Shown here piece after piece: positions 14,801 to 24,279 of a DNA stretch of 64,000 nucleotides. The position numbers and the translations under genes are program-made. The notes beneath the pieces are model-generated. The model had not been told where the DNA came from and searched no databases. It saw only the letters and a program-made list of their open reading frames with translations. Position 1 is the first letter of the stretch. Every line of letters starts with the position of its first letter. Source of the DNA: Apus apus (lineage: Eukaryota > Chordata > Aves > Apodiformes > Apodidae); NCBI RefSeq assembly GCF_020740795.1, contig NC_067282.1, positions 169,166,274 through 169,230,273 of the forward strand, read 5' to 3'.

Positions 14801-17800
14801 TTTCCATTTCTTTATTCCTTTGGGAGGGAGCAGGACTGGGTAAGGCTATGGGCAGCCAGAGAGGTTTCCTTCCCCAGCCTAGCTCTCAGACTAAGATCCC
14901 TCACCACAAAGGTGTCTTTAGGCTCACTGTTTGATTGTCTCCTCCACAGGATGGGCTTCTCCCCTGCAATTTTAATCACTTTGTGTACAGAAGGCCAAAA
15001 TAACAGGCTGAATTATAGAACAAACTCAGGTCCTCTCTCCTGGCTTTGGCTAGCATGATGCTTGGCATCCACCTGAGTTAAGTATTTTGGTGAGCTGCTT
15101 TTCCTGAAAAGCTTCAGAGGGATGCCATCAGCATCACCCCCGAAAAACAAGCAGAGGCTGAAGGCTGAGTTGGAGAGATGAGCTGTACTCCCTGCAGCAA
15201 ACTCCAGCTGTAGGGCTTGGGAATAGTGACTCAATGAGCTCATGGAGTATTGCAGACTGTAATACAATAACAGAGCCTCTAGCTGCTACACCATTCATTT
15301 AAATCAGCCAAAGACAACAGTAAGGAAGTGCAATGACTATCTTATGTGACAGTTACAGTGGCCCAGACATGTCTCAATTCCCAGTAGGCCAGCACTGACA
15401 ATCATAATTGACAGCACCAATGAGGCACAGAGGCATGAATCTGTAGGAAAAGCAAGATGTGCCCTTGCTAGGCTGGCAAAACCATCACACAGGAGCTCAA
15501 GCTGTGATTGCAAGTGACAAGCAGGGAGAGAGAGAAAAACCTGATCCTATTTTCTCTGTGGCAGCAGTCCTGACATGGCAGGCCAATCTCTATTCACTGT
15601 CTCATTTTCCTTTCAGGTCGCTGAACAACTTATTAATCCATTTGGAGAAGATGATGATGATTTTGAAACTAACTGGTGCATCGATAGGAATTTGCAGGTT
15701 GCTGTTATTATTTCTACTTCCAGCTTTACTATACCATAGGTTATCATTATATTTAATGCTGTTTTGTATTTTGAGGTACAAATTAAGGGCAACAAATGTC
15801 AGCAAAACAAATTCATTCCCTGAAGGAGTACCTATGTCTGTGATCCCCAGATTTTGTTTTTAGAAGCTAATGCATCATTATTTTAGTATTTGGCATTTGT
15901 GAGGCCTGAGTAAACATGCAAACAGCTGACCTCAAACTATAAGCTCACTTTGTGCCTGGAATAACATGTAATATAGGTCAATCCTGCACAATCCAAAAGC
16001 CATCTATTCCTACACAGATGAGAACATGTTTTGCTAATCTGAATGTCAACAGATTACCATATTATGTATGATCCTTCCTTTTATTTTATTTTTTTTTAAC
16101 TATAAAGGCGGCGAAGGTACCAAAACCAAAAAGCAGGACCTTCAACTAATAAGCAGGGCTCACACTGTGATTCACGTTGCGATGCTGCTGCCCACCGTGG
16201 CATCTGTGGTTGGCACAGGAGCCAGTGTCCTCAGTGGCAGGAGATGTGACATGGCCAGGGTACAAATTTACTGCAGTTACCCCCAGTTCCCAAAAAGCCC
16301 CTGTCTATCATGCCATGAAGGAGCCCAAAGATGTGAAAAGGTCCCACAGCACCTGCTGTTCCCCTTGAAGGCAAAGCCAAGCACAGGAGTGAGCTGCTGT
16401 AAGACCCCTGGGTTCTGCTGGGGACCACTGGGCTGGCAAAGCGGAGCCGAGGTGTTAGAGGGAGTGAGGGCAGGGCAAGCAAACCAGCATATTAAGCAAA
16501 GAAGCAATGCAGGTGCATGCAGGAGTGGGAAAGGCCTTCTCGCTGCCAGAGATGCTCTCTGGCTTGACACCAGTTCAGGCTACTCACACTATGATGCCTC
16601 AGAGGCCTTTGTATAAAATATATTTGAAGACCCTATAACAGGGTGGTCACATACTTTGTTCTGATGAAGTCTGGATGAAGCCTATCAGAAAGCTGCTTGG
16701 GCTCTGGACTTTTTAGGGAGCACAAACAATACACTACACAGACTTCACATAGCACATGGAGGATCACGTTCGCCATGCATGACGAGAGTCTTCAGTCTGA
16801 TGCAAGTATCTTTGCAGCATAGAAGACTCAAGTCACAAGAAAAGTTACACTTTCACAAATACAGGAGGGTACAGGGGGTGTATTTTATAATTCCAAGTCT
16901 CTTCCCAATGCCCAGGCCAGCATACACAGCTTACTTTAAAGTGTTTCTGAAAGAACTGATGACCCAGGGAACTACAAAGCAGATTATTTCATATTCTGTA
17001 CTGTGTTGAAAGTGACATGATTTATACAAAAAAAAATCTAAGGTCTCACTTCTGGCGGTGGACGAGATGCACATGAACTTGCCAAGGATGGAGAAAGATA
17101 TTTACTGGAATGATTCCTCTGCCCGGCCACCCTACACAAAAGCAGCTGCTGATTACTGTATTCCTTCATTTCTTGGATCAACTATTGAAATGGGGTGAGT
17201 GGCACTAAGGGTCCTTAATACTGCCAGAAGGATGCACCTCCCCAACCCCTACAGCCCACACTGATTGGCAGACAATCAGTGCAGGGTTGTGGCAGTACTG
17301 TGAGGGGGGGACATGGAAATGGGAAATGATGTTAGGAGGGAGTGGACAGGCTGGTGTGGTGGGGTGATGTCTCCAGTGGTCCATGTGCTCATGTAAATTG
17401 TGCACCCATAGCTTAAAGTGTATCATTAATAAATAGGGTATCTTTGCAGGGAGGGTTTGTTGATAGTCTCTGAGCACAGGATGGCACCTGAAGACAGGGA
17501 CTGACTGTTCTTAATAATTCTTTTTTTACTACAGCTTCATCATACAATTCCCTGTTTAGTTAGCTTGTTGCTTGTTAGTTAGCAGATGATGGATAAAATC
17601 AGTCCAGATCTTTGTGAAGATAAACAAGACTATCTTAAACATTGTATGGCTAATAATCTAGGTATGCAAGTAGGAGCAGTCAGATTTTGTGAAAAGATCA
17701 ATCATAGAATCACAGAATGGTTTGGATTGGAAACGACCTTTAAAGGCCATCTAGTCCAACCCCCCCCTGCAGTGAGCAGGAACATCTTCAACTAGATCAG

Positions 17801-20702
17801 GTTGCTCAGAGCCCCATCCAACCTGACCTTGACTGTTTGTAGGGATGGGGCTTCTACCACCTCTCTGGGCAACCTGTTCCAGTGTTTCACCACTCTCGTG
17901 GTAAAAAATTTCTGCCTTATATCTAGTCTAAATCTACCCTCTTTCTGGTTAAAACCATTACCCCTAAGAAGATGAGTTATTTGCAGAGAGCAACACAAGA
18001 ACCATCATTATAAAGAAACATATGGAGGATACAGGATTGCCCCATGTTGTCAGGTTCTATATAAGAAATCAGTGATAGACCAGTTATCTTAGAAGCCGTT
18101 GAGTTGAACACTTGTCACATGCTGCATTATAGGTCAGTAAGTTTAAATACCACCATGCCCAAATAAATACCAGGGCAAGCAGAGGTTTTTATATGAAAAT
18201 CTGATTTTAAACTTTATAGTAGCTATTTTTTTAAGTTTAAAACTTCTCTCAGGAGGTTTTGCTTTTTTCCAAAATTGTCCAGCCTTTGTTAAAATGAAAT
18301 TGTGCTTCATTTGTCCTGGAAAGTGGTACTTAATCATTTTTGTTCCTATTTTTTACATTTTTCCATGCATTCTACTACAAAGAACAATGGTTTATATGAG
18401 TTCCTTTTGTCACTCACAACCTTTTATTTCTTTTCTTCTGAAAAAAAACTAATCAATTGGCAAAAGAAAAGTAAAGAAGAAAGCAAGGAAGTAAAGAAGA
18501 AAAACTCATAGAATACAGTTTCTTTTACTGCAATTGCTAGCACGAAAAGGTGGCAAAGAAGAAACATTATTGAATCTGCAAACAATCTTTAATAAGAAGC
18601 ATTTCACACAAAAAAAAAGGGGGGCAGTGAATGAAAAACAGCTCCTTGTTAGCCCCTGTGAAATGTAAACAGCTCTGATGTGCTGACTTTTTAATTAGTT
18701 ATTTTCTCCTCTGAACTGTTTCTCTGTTAATCTCTAAGCAAACCTGGGTAGTTCTTATACAGACTTCAAAACAAGGTCTAAAGATTCATCCAAGTCTATA
18801 GCAAATACATAAAATTTGAGCCCAAATCCGAAGTCTTTTCCCAGTTCCCTCAAGCCAGCAACCGGAACAGGTTGCCTAGAGAGGTGGTGGAAGCCACATC
18901 CATGGGAACAGTCAAGGTCAGGTTGGACAGGGCTCTGAGCAACCTGATCTAGCTGAAGATGTCCCTGCTCACTGCAGGGGGTTGGACTAGATGACCTTTG
19001 AAGGTCACTTCCAACCCAAGCCATTCTGTGATTTTCACAAATGCTGGATGAAGTTCCTCTGTCCATCCAGGTTAGTGTTGCCTTCCAGCACTCCTCACCT
19101 CAGATTTGGCCCGAGCCCCTTTGCTAACTTTGCCTTTAGAGCAGGTAACTGGGCCAGTTTGGTTTGTCTTCTGGGGTGCACTGAGTCAGTAATGTGTACT
19201 GAATTGACTGGCAGGTGCAGCAATAGTTGTTCTCATGATCCACCAAGGATGGGCAGGAGAAGAGTACCAATTACAGGTGGGACTTCGAGACACACTGTTA
19301 TGCCCCAGAAGTAAGTGAGATTGTGGCATCTGAGTAATTCCAACATTTTTTTTAAACCATTGCACCCTGCTTCCAGGAGTAACATTTTCGCTGTTGTTAT
19401 TTTTACCTGAAGGATTCTCCTGAATTTTTTTCTAGAGCACCAAGTAGGGTTTTTTTCTCCACTTTCTGCACCCTAAGCCCAAGACTAACCATGTGGAGTG
19501 CCCACAGAGGGATGCAGCCCAAAAATGAAATGGTGCCAGATGTCTGGCTGGCTGCCCTCTCAGCCTGGTCCTCAGGAGAAGAGACACCTGGATGTGGAGA
19601 GATTTCTGTGTTATCTAACTGGTCCAAACGCACAGGCACTATTTCCTGGCACCCTCACCCCATTTCCACCCCTTCCATTCTTTTCCCTGGGAACACACTA
19701 GGGCCTTGGTCCCTATATCTTCCAGCTGAGATAGTGGGATATCCATGCATGCAGACCACATGCTTCCTATACGGTGATAGTGATACCTACTACCTGGCTT
19801 TATTTGGCAGGCTGGCTGATGCTGGATTCCTCCACGGGGAAGAGTGGCCCTGGGAAGAGGAGAAACACCGAAGACAATATTCAGTGCTAAGAAGAGTCAA
19901 GAGGTTTCTCAGCGTCCACGAGGGCCCTCCGTCCCCGGCTCACCGAAGCTACAGTCGGCAGACAAGTGAGAATTCCGTGTTTTTCCCAGCGGACGAGAAG
20001 GGGTACATCAGGCGGTTGCAGGAGATGCACACCAGAGGGAGACACTCTACCTCGAGCTTCAAGAAGAAACACGAAGGAGCTGACAGAAGCAACAGGCTTC
20101 ACAGTAGCAAAGATCTAGGGCCCATCACGGAAACCTCAAGGAATGAGGCACATTTTGGCGACAGTGACACCTCATCCGAGATAAACAAGCCAGTTCCTGA
20201 GGTCATAATCTCTGAAGCTGAGGAGACAGCACCTGACGTGCTGGGCAAACCAGGTCCGCAAACAGCACACGCTGCAAGCATGCCAGAAGAGAAGCTTCAG
20301 AGGAGTCTAACTGAGGAAAATGTGACTCTTCTGGACCACCCTTATTTCCCCCCCGAAATGCCTACATACCTCCTAGGCTCTGAGTTGCATCAGTCACTTC
20401 CCACTGTGATAGGGGAGCCCAAACATGAACCCCTTGTTAGCAACATAGCTGGTTTCATGACAGATCATGAGAGATACATTCAGCGATGGAGTTTACCGAG
20501 CTTCCATAGTCATATTGACGCTGCACCACCTTCAGCAGAATCTGGGACAACTTCAGAGCAAGGGACCTCCACAGATGGAAAAAATGCTACTTCTGCTGCT
20601 GTTCCAGAGATATTTGAGATGCAGCACTTATGGGAAAACTTGGATGGTAAAGAAACAGCTATAGTAGAATTTTATCATGAGAAAAGTGAAAGAAAACTTT
20701 GA
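2863..20702 (+). CDS. BEST3: Bestrophin-3, Ca2+-activated anion channel; complete in nine coding exons
   Basis: Pentameric plasma-membrane chloride channel of the bestrophin family. Coding exons: 2881-3032 (exon begins 2863), 4670-4764, 5329-5562, 10732-10886, 11590-11667, 12055-12207, 15617-15697, 17043-17194, 19811-20702; total 663 codons plus stop. Internal exon lengths 95, 234, 155, 78, 153, 81 and 152 nt and their phases equal those of BEST1, which supports every junction. Visible hallmarks: Ala10, neck residues Ile76, Phe80 and Phe84, and the acidic calcium-clasp run Glu300-Asp304. IPSFLGSTI at 356-364 matches the autoinhibitory motif reported for BEST3. The last exon encodes a variable cytoplasmic tail (367-663) that still ends in recognisable BEST3 patches (RWSLP, ENLD-KET). 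Human BEST3 is 668 aa, so the length fits. Introns hold CR1 fragments and simple repeats but no other gene. No frame break is seen; the exon 8 donor (gttgct) and the acceptor at 17042 (A-rich) are weak. Confidence 0.95.
4989..5014. repeat. (TA)n(CA)n dinucleotide microsatellite
   Basis: About 18 bases of alternating TA run into a short CA run within the intron after the second coding exon of BEST3. No function is suggested. Confidence 0.8.
6571..6652. repeat. A/C-rich low-complexity tract (CCAAAA-like)
   Basis: An irregular array of CAAAA, CCAAA and ACCAAACC units in the long BEST3 intron between 5562 and 10732. It creates a spurious lysine/asparagine-rich open frame that is not a gene. Confidence 0.75.
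9863..10380 (-). mobile_element. CR1 LINE fragment, 3' end, in a BEST3 intron
   Basis: Read on the minus strand, this encodes the C-terminal tail of CR1 ORF2: an [11 protein letters not shown] block, then RREVVESP-type text, followed by the typical CR1 3' end whose complement reads as ttggaagggacc and ccatctagtccaacccc. It is 5'-truncated, as most CR1 copies are. Some of the reading frame is still open, so it is only moderately old. Confidence 0.9.
17699..17965 (-). mobile_element. CR1 LINE 3'-end fragment
   Basis: It starts with the CR1 3' terminus (aatcatagaatcacagaatggt in part, then tttggattggaaacgacc) and continues into the last ORF2 codons in antisense ([11 protein letters not shown] on the minus strand). 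It lies in the intron between the BEST3 exons ending at 17194 and starting at 19811. Confidence 0.9.
18852..19035 (+). mobile_element. CR1 LINE 3'-end fragment, sense orientation
   Basis: It contains gttgcctagagaggtggtgg, then ggttggactagatgacc and a terminal ccattctgtgatt, the standard CR1 3' end, here in the same orientation as BEST3. It is in the same intron as the inverted copy about 1.1 kb upstream, so the two could pair in the pre-mRNA. Confidence 0.9.
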
Positions 20703-23422
20703 CCGTCCTTCCCCTGGTTCTGACTGAACTTATTGTCTTCTTTTGAAAGTGGTTCTCACACACATTATCTAGAAGTGCAGAAAGGCAGACATGATGCTCA
20801 GACAAATCCTGAGCAAGATCCAACAGAGGATTTGAGCACCTAAATAGGAGGAATTGTGGTAACATACTTTAAACTGCTTGGTCACTGGCTCGAAATCTGT
20901 GACCCTGTGGGGAAAATATTTATGGGGAGAACTGAGAGCCTCAGGAGTGGAGGCAAACCAGCCAGTGTGCTTGGCAGAAAGCTGTGTAGGCTCACCTAGA
21001 GGAAGCACCTAGATTATCAGAAGAGTCAGGTTAGCTCTATCCACTTTGGATCCATCCTGAACACTGCTAACTTTGGCTGCTCCTTCAAGGATGTCTGTGG
21101 CATCCTTGTAAGACCCACCAACAGTTTTAGTTTCTACTCAAGTGGCCAGAAGGGGAGGTGTGGGCTTAGCACTCTCCTCATCCTGGAGAGATTCAGCCCA
21201 CCATCTCTCACTGTTTGGAGGAATGCTTGAAGAGACAGGCTCCTTGTTTATGTGGGACAAGAGCCTGCCCCTCTCCTGCTGAAGTTATGCCAGTACAGAG
21301 TGGAAAAAATAAAAGCATGAAATGTTTAACTTCATTGAAAAATGGAAAAGGCAAAACTGCAGATGAGCTGGGCATGGGAGGTCTGAGCCTTGGTTTCTGC
21401 TCCTTGGAGCATGTATATGGTGTACCAAGTGGCTGTTTATTGTAAAATACTGTGATGAAAGGGCTGTGGCACTCTCTCAGGAGGTGATGGAGCTGCAGGG
21501 GCACCTGAGCTCAGCGTTCTGCTCTTGTAGAGATCTTCACTTGGCAGCACACAGGCTGCAGTCATCCCAAGGAGACAAGCAAATGGTCTGAGACTACTAG
21601 GAGAAACTGCTCTCCGCTTGCTTCCTTCCTCGCCCATTCCCATGCTTCCCAGTTGTATCATATATGTTCTCCATTAACCCAAACCCAAGGCAGTATTAGG
21701 TGGCTTCTTCTGCTCACAGGGTGGCCAAACCACATCTCTACACCTCCTGGTAGCAACCCGGCCTTTCAGCTGCCGTTCCTGCAGGAAGTCTCGAAGGAAG
21801 CCCTGAAAGCAACAGCAGCTCTCTGTTTTTAACTCTCACCCACATCTATATGAATGCAGTTCAGAGCATGACGCCAGCATTCCCCCAGGAGTGAGTATCC
21901 AAGCAGATGGATACTCAAACCAGACAAGGGTTTCCCAGACACCTGCAGAGGAACTTCTTCACACCATGAGGTGAGGAGACACTCGTGTCTGACAGCAGCT
22001 GAGTGGTGAGGTTTGGTCACAGTTTTGGACTAAGCCAAACCACAGTTCTGGTGCAACCTCACCCTTGCCACTCCACAACAAGTCCCCAGGCAAATCAAGT
22101 TGTTGTGTTTGGGTTTGACCAACAAAATGAGGACTCCCAACAAAGTGAAATTATATTGAAATAAAGAGCATCTTACCCCAGCAGTCCTGTTTTCTGGATG
22201 GCCCTTGCTAGGCAACACTCAGCCTCTGAGCAGCATCCTCTAGCTTTTCAGTCATCAGAGTCCCAAACTGCTGACTCTCCCTAGGGAAACTGACCCTCTC
22301 AGCCTGTGACAATGCTGGAAACACAAAGTTTTCCTCTACATCAACAGAGAAAAAGTATTTTCCTCCAACATTTCCTCTTTATTCCCTATTTATTCTTTTA
22401 GCAGAAGGCACACATTTCAATTTTGTATTTCCTCAAGTTAATTGTGTCTGCGACTGTCAGGGAACTGCATTTACCAATGAGCTTAACTGTAACAAATGGT
22501 AAATATATAGTATAAGAGAGAAGTTTTAAGGATCCACAGAAAGCTCCAGCCACACAGCTACACCCAAAGATAAAGTAATTGCTGCTCTCCGTGGGAGCCT
22601 GAAGCTCTCCTCCATAATGCTTTGTTAAAGACAGGAGAGCCAGACATATTTTGGAGGAGTTTGGCCATACTCCTTCCAGCTGCACATGAAGAGTTTTCAG
22701 CAGCTATGGAGAAACTGTGGCCTATTATCTAGCTCTCTCCTCAAAATACATAAGCTTGAAGAGCCGTCCTTCCATCTGTAAGGGAATTTAAACCAGAAAT
22801 TAGAGATTACTGTAAAGTGCCCACTACAATTCTGCACTGAGGATCCGGTCCCACCACATCTCCTCACTCTCCTCCTTCACACACCTTCCATCAGGTGCTG
22901 GAGCAAAGTGCTCGTCCTCCCCAGGCCAGACATCACTATATTTCATCCCAGCACTGCTAAGCCTGAAGGAGCCTTCCCAGCTTCACATTGTCCAGTTCTT
23001 CTCATCTTCCATCATCATCTCCTCAGGCTGCTGCTACCTAGGATGCACACTGCTGCTTTCCACCAGGACATTACGAGTCTCATGAGCAATGATTTTGTTA
23101 CCTCACCCCTCCCTGGCCAACACCTGTGTTCTTCCTTCAAGGGAGACTAAGGGTAGCCACACAGTAGCCCTTAGGTAGATAAAAGCTTCAGTTTAGCCCC
23201 ACAGAGGTGCCTATTGGACATGTAGATGTAGATGCATGTTAAATTAGGAATGACAGCTCTGAAGTCCCACCATATCATGCAATACACCAATAGCCAGCTC
23301 CAGATTAGCTATCATATTCTGTTCATTGTTTGTAAGGAAGGTAGCCCTAGAGAGAGTTATCAGGAAAATTTTCTCTCCTCATTTAGTCTGTTATCTCACT
23401 TTTTTAAACATCTGCAGGGGCT
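20703..23422. other. BEST3 3' UTR and downstream intergenic DNA
   Basis: It follows the BEST3 stop codon directly. AATAAA hexamers on the + strand at 21308-21313 and 22160-22165 are candidate polyadenylation signals. No other gene, RNA or clear transposon is seen up to the retroviral LTR. Confidence 0.55.
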
Positions 23423-23428
23423 GATTTG

Positions 23429-23697
23429 TGTTGCCTTCGGAAAGGCAAGGCGACCTGGTTCAGGAACGGCACGGCGACCAACCCCTGGTCGCTCGGTCCA
23501 TACGCACACAGACACCAATGTGGTGGATGACAAAATGGCCTTTATTGCCATGTGGCATGGCATTATATAGCTTGAGTAACGTCACATCCGTTTTGCTTAC
23601 ATCACAGTCTATACACTATTGGCTGTCCCGAGGGGGGGCGGAGGGCCCTGTCTTTCCGTACAGCACGAGATCTTCCAGCCGCCAGACCCTGGCTACA
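23429..23697 (-). repeat. 3' LTR of the endogenous retrovirus
   Basis: A 269-bp LTR beginning TGTAGCC and ending GGCAACA when read on the minus strand. It carries a TATA-like tatataa and an AATAAA in the expected order. By eye it differs from the solo LTR at 30237-30506 by about six or seven changes, roughly 97-98% identity. Confidence 0.95.
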
Positions 23698-23711
23698 TTT
23701 CCCCCCTCCCT
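23698..23711 (-). other. Retroviral polypurine tract
   Basis: Fourteen purines (agggaggggggaaa on the minus strand) sit directly against the TG of the 3' LTR, where plus-strand DNA priming occurs in retroviruses. Confidence 0.85.
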
Positions 23712-23928
23712 ATGCATAATTAAATTGGCTAAATATAACAATTCTAAAAAACTACAGGTATAAAAATCCTAGATATAAAACATCCTGTTCCTATCTTAAA
23801 CTTTATAACAATCTTAAAAAATTTAAATGTACAACGATCTCAAAAATATATACTGTAAACTTGAATAGAAAAATACAAGGCATGTTGAACTTGAGGTAGT
23901 TTGGGGGTAACAGGGTATAAAAATATTC

Positions 23929-24192
23929 CTAGAGCAATTGTTGATGCTGTACCAACATGATGTTAACTGTATCTAACCGGCTCCTGACAAATGACACGAG
24001 TCTGTTCAGTATGCAGGGTCCAAAGATTAATGCTATCATGATCATTGTGATCGGTCCCATCAAGGTAGATATCAAGGTGTTCAGCCATGGTGAATGGTTG
24101 AACCATGCTGCAAACCAATCTTGTTGTGCCTCTTGTTGCCGGGGTGTGCAGGTTACGAGGACGTCTGGTGATCCGGTTCTGTGGATAAAAAC
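23929..24192 (-). pseudogene. env remnant: transmembrane-subunit tail only
   Basis: An open frame of 87 codons ending in TAG at 23931-23929. It shows a WFAAWFNHSPWL-like membrane-proximal stretch, a hydrophobic membrane span rich in Ile/Met/Leu, a Cys-containing junction and a short cytoplasmic tail. This is the C-terminal part of a retroviral TM protein. The surface subunit, cleavage site and fusion peptide are absent, because the end of pol lies directly upstream. An overlapping ATG-started frame at 24205-23963 is out of register with this tail. The element cannot encode an envelope. Confidence 0.85.
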
Positions 24193-24279
24193 TTACAGTT
24201 TTCATTAGTTTAGGTCAGGCTTAATAGACTTAAGCGGACACCACTTGACTTTCCCATCTTTTTTGACTGCAGCATACCC

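Noticed and set aside
16068-16616. 182-codon open frame on the + strand in a BEST3 intron
   Set aside because: No domain, no conserved text, overlapping frames on the other strand, and location inside an intron; a chance frame.
19491-19810. Upstream part of the 403-codon frame that contains the last BEST3 exon
   Set aside because: The exon starts after the acceptor at 19810; the earlier codons are intron read through by chance and match nothing in bestrophins.
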